A DNA stretch of 64,000 nucleotides from [Flexibacter] sp. ATCC 35103 (GTDB lineage: Bacteria; Bacteroidota; Bacteroidia; Flavobacteriales; Flavobacteriaceae): NCBI RefSeq assembly GCF_001975985.1, contig NZ_MTQF01000003.1, forward strand, positions 611,425-675,424, given 5' to 3'. Position numbers and translations under genes: made by a program. The notes under the pieces were generated by a model. The model had not been told where the DNA came from. It ran no database searches and saw nothing but the letters and a program-made list of their open reading frames with translations. Every line of letters begins with the position of its first letter. The stretch's first letter is position 1. Below, piece after piece: positions 1-6,405 of this stretch.

Positions 1-16
1 TTTGTTTTAGTATTGT

Positions 17-55
17 AAAAAGGCGTTCCTAAAAATTAAGAACGCCTTTTTTTTA
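17..55. terminator. Bidirectional intrinsic terminator
   Basis: Arms AAAAAGGCGTTC and GAACGCCTTTTT enclose an 11-nt loop, with an A-tract on the left and a T-tract on the right. It can end transcription from the left-hand neighbour outside the window and from the alcohol dehydrogenase gene on the minus strand. The short stretch after it (61-114) is low-complexity sequence rich in ACTGCGACT/GTGACT words. Confidence 0.75.
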
Positions 56-114
56 GTTTTCAGTTTACCGTCACAGTTTTAAGTTTCAACTGCGACTAAA
101 TACTGCGACTGTGA

Positions 115-1272
115 CTAATAGCTCATCTCAACAATCGATTTTACTTTGTCTAAAGTTATCAATTGTTTTTCTCCTAAACCTTTCCAGCCTCTTTTGTCAA
201 AACGATTTACAATAAAGTCGGCCGTTTTGCCATAATCTTCAATGTATTGAGAAAGTTTAGTGTCCATTCCCATGGTATGGAAAAATTCAACGGTTTTATT
301 GATTGCCTCTTTAGCCACTTCATCTTCAGAACCTTCAAGATTAAAGATTCTTCGGCCGTATTGCGCTAATTTTTGTTTTTTGGTGTCAAACATCACGTTG
401 TATAAACTTGGGCCAATAATAGCTAAAGTTCTGGCATGATCAATTCCGTACAAAGCCGTTAATTCATGACCAATCATGTGCGTTGCCCAGTCAGATGGAA
501 CACCTTTTTGAATCAATCCGTTTAAAGCCATCGTACAGCTCCACATAAAATTAGAAGCCAAAGCATAATCTGTTGGGTTTTCAACCACTTTTGGCCCAAC
601 TTCGATTAAAGTTTGTAAAATCCCCTCAGCAATTCGATCTTGTAAATACCCTTCGTGCGGATACGTTAAATATTGCTCCATTACATGTGTATAGGCATCT
701 ACAACACCATTTTGTAATTGTCTTTTTGGTAATGATGCAATTACGGTTGGATCGCAAATGGAGAATTTCGGAAACATGGCGCTTCCGCCAAAAGCAAGTT
801 TTTCCTGAGTTTCTGTAATTGTAACGACAGCACCGGAATTCATCTCGCTTCCTGTTGCAGGCAAAGTCAAAACAGTTCCAAAAGGCATTGCATTTTCTTT
901 AATCAACAAACGTTTTTGCAAAATATCAATCGGATTTCCGTCAAAGTTAACAGCTGCCGAAATAAATTTTACTCCATCAATAACAGATCCGCCACCAACA
1001 GCCAGAATAAAATCAATTTTCTCTTTTTTAATCACTTCAACAGCTTTCATCAGCGTTTCAAAATGCGGATTCGGCTCAATTCCGCCAAATTCTACAATAT
1101 CAAAACCTTTTAAATTTTTGATTACCTGTTCATGAATTCCATTATTAAAGATACTTCCACCACCATAAGCCAAAAGAATTCTAGCATCTTTAGGAACTAA
1201 AGTAGATAGTTTTTCAATTTGTCCTTTTCCGAAAATTAAATTCGTCGGATTATATAATTCAAAGTTTAGCAT
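115..1272 (-). CDS. Iron-containing (YqhD/BdhA-like) alcohol dehydrogenase
   Basis: A 385-residue group III (Fe-dependent) alcohol dehydrogenase. These cytosolic enzymes reduce aldehydes with NAD(P)H and often detoxify short-chain aldehydes. The nucleotide-binding GGGSVIDGVK segment is near residue 93 and TGSEMN near 140. The metal ligands are visible as D192 and H196 (in VDAYTHVMEQ), H265 (ATHMIGHE) and H279 (GIDHA). Length and motif spacing match E. coli YqhD, which is NADPH-dependent, so that subgroup is the best guess. The ATG follows an A-rich minus-strand leader. It lies downstream of the exported DJ-1 gene on the same strand, separated by a 26-bp-arm hairpin that may act as a terminator. 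Substrate and cofactor preference are inferred only from similarity. Confidence 0.94.
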   Translation of the reverse strand: MLNFELYNPTNLIFGKGQIEKLSTLVPKDARILLAYGGGSIFNNGIHEQVIKNLKGFDIVEFGGIEPNPHFETLMKAVEVIKKEKIDFILAVGGGSVIDGVKFISAAVNFDGNPIDILQKRLLIKENAMPFGTVLTLPATGSEMNSGAVVTITETQEKLAFGGSAMFPKFSICDPTVIASLPKRQLQNGVVDAYTHVMEQYLTYPHEGYLQDRIAEGILQTLIEVGPKVVENPTDYALASNFMWSCTMALNGLIQKGVPSDWATHMIGHELTALYGIDHARTLAIIGPSLYNVMFDTKKQKLAQYGRRIFNLEGSEDEVAKEAINKTVEFFHTMGMDTKLSQYIEDYGKTADFIVNRFDKRGWKGLGEKQLITLDKVKSIVEMSY

Positions 1273-1290
1273 GTTTTTTTATAGTTTCTG

Positions 1291-1350
1291 AGATGCTAAG
1301 GCACTAAGTGGCTAAGTTTTTAATCTTAGTGACTTAGTGCCTTAGCATCT
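1291..1350. repeat. Long imperfect inverted repeat (dispersed hairpin)
   Basis: Arms 1291-1316 and 1325-1350 pair over 26 bases with two mismatches around an 8-nt loop. The right arm touches the stop codon of the minus-strand DJ-1 gene. The CTAAGTGCCTTAG-like wording is typical of short dispersed flavobacterial intergenic repeats. It probably folds in the message and may terminate or stabilise it. Confidence 0.7.
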
Positions 1351-2114
1351 TATTTAGTTAATTTTTCCAATAATTTACCAGCGACTAATTTAGACGAAGC
1401 CGGGTTTTGTCCTGTAATCAAAAGGCCATCTTCTACAGAATATGGTGCCCAGTTTGGTCCTTTTGAGAATTTAGCTCCATTTTGTGTCAAAGCATCTTCT
1501 AATAAAAACGGAACAACTTTAGTTAAACCTACAGCTTCTTCCTCTTCATTTGTAAAACCGGTTACTTTTTTACCTTTTACTAAAAATTCACCGTTTACTT
1601 TCACATTTTTTAAAACTGCCGGAGCATGACAAACAAAAGCTACAGGTTTTTTATGCGTATAAAAAGATTCAATTAAAGCAATTGAGTTTTTATCTTCGAC
1701 TAAATCCCAAAGTGGTCCGTGACCTCCTGGATAGAAAACGGCATCATAATCTTTTTGATTAATAGTCGATAATTTATGTGTGTGTTTTAATTTTTCCTGC
1801 AATGTTTTATCAGCATCAAAACGTTTAGTATCTTCTGTTGCAGATGCCGGATCAGCACTTTTTGGATCAATTGGCGGTTGACCTCCAAGCGGGGTCGCAA
1901 TTGTAATTTCTACTCCCTGATCTAATAATTCATAATAAGGTGCAGCAAATTCTTCTGACCAGAATCCTGTTTTTTCTCCTGTATTGCCCAGTTTATCGTT
2001 ACTGGTCACAACAAATAATACTTTTTTCATGCTTTTTTTATTTGTTTTTTGAGCTATAGCCGTTGTGCTAAAAGCTGTTAATGTTATAATCGCGAGTAAA
2101 GCTATCTTTTTCAT
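1350..2114 (-). CDS. Exported DJ-1/PfpI (Hsp31-like) family protein
   Basis: A 254-residue type 1 glutamine-amidotransferase-fold protein. The nucleophile-elbow cysteine is C152 in AFVCHAPA, the acidic partner lies in FWSEEFAAPY (about residues 51-60), and FYPGGHGPLWD precedes the elbow. The Hsp31-like class includes glyoxalase III, deglycase-type and chaperone activities. Unlike most relatives, which would begin at the internal MKKVLFVVTS, this protein has an N-terminal signal peptide (MKKIALLAIITLTAFS, then AIAQ), so it is probably periplasmic. It is divergent from a LysR gene whose product may control it. The family is firm; the specific activity is not. Confidence 0.9.
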   Translation of the reverse strand: MKKIALLAIITLTAFSTTAIAQKTNKKSMKKVLFVVTSNDKLGNTGEKTGFWSEEFAAPYYELLDQGVEITIATPLGGQPPIDPKSADPASATEDTKRFDADKTLQEKLKHTHKLSTINQKDYDAVFYPGGHGPLWDLVEDKNSIALIESFYTHKKPVAFVCHAPAVLKNVKVNGEFLVKGKKVTGFTNEEEEAVGLTKVVPFLLEDALTQNGAKFSKGPNWAPYSVEDGLLITGQNPASSKLVAGKLLEKLTK

Positions 2115-2130
2115 AAGTTTAAATTTTGAT

Positions 2131-2180
2131 CAAATTTACAGCTAAAGTGATATTTGTAAAAATAAAATAAACTATGTTTG
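2131..2180. promoter_or_regulatory. Divergent promoter pair, DJ-1 gene and LysR gene
   Basis: On the plus strand TATGTTTG (2173-2180) matches the Bacteroidota -7 box TAnnTTTG, with a TTG at 2154-2156 (16-bp spacer, a little short). On the minus strand TAAATTTG (2138 down to 2131) matches the same box and would give the DJ-1 message a leader of roughly ten bases. The close divergent arrangement suits LysR control of both genes, but I see no clear T-N11-A operator. Confidence 0.55.
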
Positions 2181-2199
2181 TTATAAATAAATTTATGTC

Positions 2200-3105
2200 A
2201 TGGTAAATCTCGAATGGTACAGAACATTTAAAGCGGTTTATAAAAACGGAAATTTTTCTATCGCTGCAAAAGAGTTATTTATGAGTCAGCCTGCAGTTAG
2301 CCAGCAAATCTCTATGCTGGAAGCTCATGTTGGAAACAAATTATTTAACCGGAAGTCAAAAGGCGTAGAACCAACGGAATACGCTAAGTTACTGAATAAT
2401 TTAATAATAGATGCGCTGGACAGACTCGAAAGTGTCGAAGCCGGTTTTCGGGCTAAAGCAGAAGATGCCAACAGATTAATTTCTGTGGGAATTTCAAAAC
2501 ATCTTTTTAATTGTGTGGGTGATCTTTTAATTTCTAAGTTTGATTTAATCGATTTTACTTTTGCAGAAAATGATGAACTTTTTACTTTGGTAGATGCTAA
2601 AAAACTTGACTTTGCCATTACCACAAAAAGGTTTGATACTTTTGATACTACTTATGAAATTGTTGGAAAAATTAAACTGATAATGGTTGCGCCAACAAGT
2701 TTAGACATAACAGAATTTCGCCAGAAATTAAAAGCAGATAATTACACCGAAATAGAACAATGGCTCAACGGTCAAAAATGGTACAGTCATGACGCAAGAA
2801 TTCCGCATATAAAATTGTTCTGGCTTCATGCTTTTAATAAAAAAAGACCTTCTATGGTTCCTAATTATATCATTCCTTCAGAATCTGATATGCTCAGGCT
2901 CTTATCCAAAAATGAAGGAGTTGCCGTAACCTGGAATTGTAATGCGAGAAATTATATTAAAGAAAATAAATTGCAGTTATTATGGAATAGTTTTCACGTT
3001 CCGGAGGAATTTGTGTATTTATTAGCACCAAAAAATAATAATTTAAATTCGTTTTTTGATATTGTTGCTAAAGAATTGAAATTGTTCTTTGGTAATAGAT
3101 TATAA
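2200..3105 (+). CDS. LysR family transcriptional regulator
   Basis: A 301-residue LysR-type regulator. The N-terminal winged helix-turn-helix (about residues 1-60) reads typically, with NFSIAAKELFMSQPAVSQQI in the recognition region and a linker helix after it. The C-terminal co-inducer domain (about 90-300) is recognisable in size and layout but its ligand cannot be read. It is divergent from the exported DJ-1 gene, the usual arrangement for a LysR protein and its target. Confidence 0.93.
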   Translation: MVNLEWYRTFKAVYKNGNFSIAAKELFMSQPAVSQQISMLEAHVGNKLFNRKSKGVEPTEYAKLLNNLIIDALDRLESVEAGFRAKAEDANRLISVGISKHLFNCVGDLLISKFDLIDFTFAENDELFTLVDAKKLDFAITTKRFDTFDTTYEIVGKIKLIMVAPTSLDITEFRQKLKADNYTEIEQWLNGQKWYSHDARIPHIKLFWLHAFNKKRPSMVPNYIIPSESDMLRLLSKNEGVAVTWNCNARNYIKENKLQLLWNSFHVPEEFVYLLAPKNNNLNSFFDIVAKELKLFFGNRL

Positions 3106-3230
3106 TTTTTTTTAGCCACAAAATCTTTTTTTGGGCTATGAATTCCAGGAATTAATACTAATTTTTTGCTAATCAATTAAATAGTAATTTGTGAAAATTA
3201 GTGCAATTCGTGGCAGATCCTTTTTAAGTT
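3106..3230 (+). repeat. Dispersed-repeat remnant upstream of nrtR
   Basis: The stretch contains wording such as GTGAAAATTAGTGCAATTCG followed by TGGCA. Related text (GTAATTCGTGAAAATTCG) occurs near 17360. These are fragments of a dispersed flavobacterial intergenic repeat. I see no clear TAnnTTTG promoter for nrtR here. Confidence 0.45.
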
Positions 3231-3923
3231 ATGGAAAATTTACAAAATATTAGAATTGCAGTTGATGCCATTGTTTTTGGTTACAAGAACAACAATTTGT
3301 ATGTGCTTTTAATTGAGCAGAAATTTGGCTCCGCAGATAAGTATTGGGCATTACCGGGCGGATTAGTAAAAAATGATGAGTCTTTGAGCGATGCAGTAAT
3401 TAGAGAATTGCACGAAGAAACTAATGTTCAGCTCACTTTCATGGAACAGTTGTACACATTTGGTGATGATATTTACAGGGATTCCAGAAACCGGGTAATT
3501 TCTGTAGCCTATTATGCTTTGGTCGATGCTTCGAATCTTGAAATTAAAGCAGATACTGATGCAGAGAAAGTACAATGGTTTAAAATAGATGAAATTCCTT
3601 CACTAGCATTTGATCATAATTTAATTCTTAAAACTGCAATAACAAGATTAAAAGCTAAATTAACCTATGAGCCAATTGGTTTCGATTTACTTCCCGAAGA
3701 ATTTTTGTTTTCGGATCTTGAAAACCTTTATTGTACGATTCTTGAAAAAGAAATTGACCGACGAAACTTTAGAAAAAAAATACTCAGTTACGGATTTTTA
3801 GATCAAACAGAACATTTTTCGCCCATAAAAAGTGGTCGTCCTGCAAAACTTTTTAAATTTAATGATTTAAAATACAATGAGTTAATCGAAAAAGGCTTTC
3901 ACTTCGAAATAAAGTTTGCGTAA
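3231..3923 (+). CDS. nrtR: NrtR-type NUDIX transcriptional regulator of NAD metabolism
   Basis: A 230-residue protein with an N-terminal NUDIX domain and a C-terminal winged-helix segment, the architecture and length of NrtR. The NUDIX box spans residues 44-66: G44, E50, then RELHEE at 58-63. The last glycine of the consensus is Asn65. Catalytic glutamates are kept, so hydrolysis is not excluded. NrtR proteins repress NAD salvage genes and respond to ADP-ribose or related metabolites. The next gene is PRPP-synthetase-like and the last gene of the cluster is nadV, the classic NrtR neighbourhood. Two matching palindromes lie immediately downstream (3915-3987), the first overlapping this stop codon. 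Confidence 0.86.
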   Translation: MENLQNIRIAVDAIVFGYKNNNLYVLLIEQKFGSADKYWALPGGLVKNDESLSDAVIRELHEETNVQLTFMEQLYTFGDDIYRDSRNRVISVAYYALVDASNLEIKADTDAEKVQWFKIDEIPSLAFDHNLILKTAITRLKAKLTYEPIGFDLLPEEFLFSDLENLYCTILEKEIDRRNFRKKILSYGFLDQTEHFSPIKSGRPAKLFKFNDLKYNELIEKGFHFEIKFA

Positions 3924-3935
3924 TTTTTACACAAA
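3915..3935. promoter_or_regulatory. Candidate NrtR operator O1
   Basis: A 21-bp imperfect palindrome, TTTGCGT-N7-ACACAAA, with one mismatched pair. It overlaps the nrtR stop codon and ends 5 bp before the -33 element of the next promoter. It has the same design as O2, and its start is 52 bp from that of O2, about five helical turns. Confidence 0.6.
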
Positions 3936-3940
3936 ATAAA

Positions 3941-3970
3941 TTGTTTAATAAAAATATTAATCTATATTTG
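3941..3970 (+). promoter_or_regulatory. Promoter of the NAD/ADP-ribose cluster
   Basis: TTG at 3941-3943, a 19-bp spacer and TATATTTG at 3963-3970 match the Bacteroidota sigma pattern TTG-N19-TAnnTTTG. Transcription should start near 3977, about 20 bases before the ATG at 3998. It is bracketed by the two palindromes O1 and O2. Confidence 0.75.
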
Positions 3971-3987
3971 CGTATAATTAACGCAAA
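3967..3987. promoter_or_regulatory. Candidate NrtR operator O2
   Basis: A 21-bp palindrome, TTTGCGT-N7-ACGCAAA, with perfect 7-bp arms. It overlaps the -7 box and the expected start point, so a bound protein would block initiation. NrtR, encoded just upstream, is the natural candidate. Confidence 0.68.
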
Positions 3988-3997
3988 CTAAAAAACT

Positions 3998-4831
3998 ATG
4001 ATACTAAATCTCGACCCAAAATTCATTTCTTTTAATAATCAGGAAGAAATCAAATTTCAAAGTTTTACATTTTCTGGAGGAGAACCTCATATTAAAATCA
4101 ATCCTGATTTTGATCATAATGAAAAAGTAACCATCACACACCGCTTAAATTCATTCAATGATTTGGGCTTATTGTGTATCACAGTAGATGCTTTGCGCAG
4201 AATGGATGTCAACACAATCGACTTGTTTATTCCGTATTTCCCAGCAGCTAGACAAGATCGTGTGATGATAAAAGGAGAATCTTTATCAGTAAAAGTGTAT
4301 GCGGATATTATTAATGGACTTCAATTAAATAAAGTTTTTGTTTTTGATGCTCATTCTGAAGTTACTCCGGCATTGGTAAACAATTGCGAAGTGATTCCGA
4401 ATCATACTTTTATTCAGGAAGTTTTAAAAGTAATTGGTGAAAACGTAAAATTAATTTCTCCGGATGGTGGCGCTCTTAAAAAAATCTACAAAGTTTCTGA
4501 GTTTTTAGGCGGACTTGATGTTGTAGAATGCAGTAAAAGCCGCGATGTTAAAACCGGAAAACTATCTGGTTTTAAAGTTTACGAAGACGATCTAAACGGA
4601 ATAGATTGCTTAATTGTAGATGATATTTGCGATGGGGGAGGAACTTTCGTTGGCTTAGCCGAAGAATTAAAAAAGAAAAATGCCGGAAAATTATACTTAG
4701 CCGTAAGCCACGGAATTTTTAATAAAGGTTTCGAAGTTCTAAACTGCTTTGATAAAATATTCACCACAAATTCAGTAAAAGATTTTGAAGGTGAAAATGT
4801 AACAGTTATCAGCCTGGATAAATTAGTTTAA
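3998..4831 (+). CDS. Divergent ribose-phosphate pyrophosphokinase-like enzyme
   Basis: A 277-residue relative of PRPP synthetase, shorter than the usual 310-320. Recognisable blocks are PYFPAARQDR (79-88, canonical PYFGYARQDR), FDAHSEVTPAL (116-126, canonical DLHAxQIQGFF), SPDGG (154-158) and VDDICDGGGT (207-216). In the last block, the loop that normally reads DTGGT and holds the 5'-phosphate of ribose 5-phosphate is DGGGT. The likely reaction is ATP-dependent pyrophosphorylation of a ribose C1 hydroxyl. The product could be PRPP for NadV or, as in the phage NARP1 pathway, ADP-ribose pyrophosphate. First gene behind the palindrome-flanked promoter. The family is secure, the substrate open. 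Confidence 0.85.
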   Translation: MILNLDPKFISFNNQEEIKFQSFTFSGGEPHIKINPDFDHNEKVTITHRLNSFNDLGLLCITVDALRRMDVNTIDLFIPYFPAARQDRVMIKGESLSVKVYADIINGLQLNKVFVFDAHSEVTPALVNNCEVIPNHTFIQEVLKVIGENVKLISPDGGALKKIYKVSEFLGGLDVVECSKSRDVKTGKLSGFKVYEDDLNGIDCLIVDDICDGGGTFVGLAEELKKKNAGKLYLAVSHGIFNKGFEVLNCFDKIFTTNSVKDFEGENVTVISLDKLV

Positions 4832-4839
4832 AGAAAGTT

Positions 4840-4998
4840 TCAAGTTTTTTTTGTTTCAAGTTTCAGGTTACTGCTGAGAACTTGAAAAACATGAAACCTG
4901 AAACAAAAAAAACACTATTAACCATTTCAAGTTTAAAATTCCAAGTTTCCAGTTCAATAAGCAACTTGAAACCTGAAACAAGAAAAACCTGAAACAAA
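4840..4998. repeat. Dispersed GTTTCAAGTTTCAGG-type repeat cluster
   Basis: The gap between the PRPP-synthetase-like gene and the coiled-coil gene holds several copies of GTTTCAAG/CTTGAAAC/CCTGAAAC words in both orientations. The clearest pair is 4851-4869 with 4888-4906 (17 of 19 paired). The same family recurs at 48112-48156. In the transcript it would form one or more hairpins inside the operon. Confidence 0.7.
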
Positions 4999-5011
4999 AA
5001 CCACAAAAGAT

Positions 5012-5347
5012 ATGAGTGATGATTTAAAACCAAGATTTATTGAGTCTTTAAAAAGAAACAATGATCAGATTAGAGAAGACAGAGCCAAAACAATTGGCGA
5101 GGATTCTGAGTTAATTTACAGACGCCGGGTTGAAGATATTGAACTGAAAATAAAAAGATTAGAAAGAGAACAAGAAGGACTTATAGATATTAGTCCGCTG
5201 GATAAAAACAGTTTAACTTTTGCTGATTTTCAACCGGAAGCATTTGTGCAAAAAGATATGGAATTGTCGCTGACAATTAGAAATTTAAACATTCAGTTTG
5301 AAGTGACAAAAAAGAGATTCGAATATTTATTTGGTAAAACATTTTAG
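5012..5347 (+). CDS. Small coiled-coil protein of unknown function
   Basis: A charged 111-residue protein that I do not recognise. The central part (about 30-62) is rich in Arg, Glu and Lys with heptad-like spacing (RRRVEDIELKIKRLEREQEG) and is probably a coiled coil. A second helical part follows at about 80-111. No signal peptide or membrane segment. Its stop is two bases before the start of the vWA gene, so the two are very likely translated together and may form a complex. An adaptor for the vWA protein is a guess. Confidence 0.7.
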   Translation: MSDDLKPRFIESLKRNNDQIREDRAKTIGEDSELIYRRRVEDIELKIKRLEREQEGLIDISPLDKNSLTFADFQPEAFVQKDMELSLTIRNLNIQFEVTKKRFEYLFGKTF

Positions 5348-5349
5348 TT

Positions 5350-6210
5350 ATGGGAGGTACAAGATATGATTTAGGCGCTCGTTCAAGCAGAGCAAAAGAT
5401 GCAGGTTACGGATTTAAATCTGCAAGCGAAATATTCGTGCAAAACCAAATAGGAATGGCACATGAATCTATGAACCCGAACGGCATTACATTTCGAGAAG
5501 CCAGAGATTCAGAAGTTCATCCAAATTCAGTTCCAATTATTTTAGGATTGGATGTTACAGGAAGCATGGGACATATTCCGCATGAGTTGATCAAAGAAGG
5601 ACTTCCAAAATTAATGGGAGGAATTATTCAGGGCGGAGTTCCGGATCCGGCACTTTTGTTTTTAGGAATTGGGGATCATGAATGCGATAGATTTCCGTTG
5701 CAAGTAGGACAATTTGAATCTGGTGATGAAGAACTTGATATGTGGTTAACCAGAACTTATATTGAAAGCGGAGGAGGAGGAAATGCAGGTGAAAGTTATT
5801 TGTTGGCCTGGTATTTTGCCGCTTTTCATACTAAAACGGATGCTTTCGAAAAAAGAGGTCAAAAAGGATTGTTGTTTACCGTTGGTGACGAACCTAATTT
5901 GCCAACACTTCCAGCATCTGCTATAAAAGAAATTATGGGTTCAGGACAACAAACCTATACACATCTTGAATTATTAAAAGAAGCACAAAAACGTTACGAA
6001 GTTTATCATATTAGTGTATTACATTCTGATCAGGCGGTAAGAGCAAATGTGGCCTGGAAAGAATTACTGGGACAAAATTGTTTATCTATCGAAGATCATA
6101 AAGAAATTCCGAATGTAATCAAGAAAATTATTTGCGATAAACATAAAAATTCAGGATTAGGTTTAGGAACTATTCCGCTTGACGGATTAGATAATATAGA
6201 AATGCTTTAA
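5350..6210 (+). CDS. vWA (MIDAS) domain protein of the NAD cluster
   Basis: A 286-residue cytosolic protein with a von Willebrand A fold. The MIDAS sequence DVTGSMG is at 68-74 after the hydrophobic strand PIILGL, and further metal-site-like loops are IGDHECD (107-113) and the glycine-rich ESGGGGNAGESY (139-150). No signal peptide or membrane helix, so this is an intracellular vWA protein, unlike the Bat proteins elsewhere in the window. Intracellular vWA proteins often act as metal-dependent docking partners of AAA+ or nucleic-acid enzymes, but no AAA+ gene is adjacent. Paired with the coiled-coil gene 2 bp upstream. Confidence 0.82.
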   Translation: MGGTRYDLGARSSRAKDAGYGFKSASEIFVQNQIGMAHESMNPNGITFREARDSEVHPNSVPIILGLDVTGSMGHIPHELIKEGLPKLMGGIIQGGVPDPALLFLGIGDHECDRFPLQVGQFESGDEELDMWLTRTYIESGGGGNAGESYLLAWYFAAFHTKTDAFEKRGQKGLLFTVGDEPNLPTLPASAIKEIMGSGQQTYTHLELLKEAQKRYEVYHISVLHSDQAVRANVAWKELLGQNCLSIEDHKEIPNVIKKIICDKHKNSGLGLGTIPLDGLDNIEML

Positions 6211-6221
6211 AAGTTTTGGAA

Positions 6222-6278
6222 CTCTGCGAGATTAATTATCAAGCTTTTTTTTCAGCAAAGATAAATTTGCTCGCAGAG
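6222..6278. repeat. Dispersed CTCTGCGAG inverted repeat
   Basis: CTCTGCGAG (6222-6230) and CTCGCAGAG (6270-6278) form a 9-bp stem, with TTGCTCGCAGAGGCGCAAAG wording common in flavobacterial intergenic DNA. It lies in the gap between the vWA and adenylosuccinate-synthetase-like genes. A TAAATTTG sequence at 6262-6269 could be a weak internal promoter box, but no -33 TTG is at a proper distance. Confidence 0.55.
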
Positions 6279-6405
6279 GCGCAAAGATTTTTATAAAAAA
6301 GATTAAGTTTTAAAGAGTTGATGAGTTGAGATTACTTAAAGATATCGTATGAATATGCTTTAAAAAAACTTCGCGACTTTGAGAGATTATAATAATAACA
6401 ACAAA

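Noticed and set aside
916..1113. Plus-strand frames inside the alcohol dehydrogenase gene
   Set aside because: Shadows of a clearly conserved gene on the opposite strand.
6379..6405. TTG start adding nine residues to the PurA-like protein
   Set aside because: The added residues (MRDYNNNNK) derive from the A-rich leader; the ATG at 6406 fits the family start.
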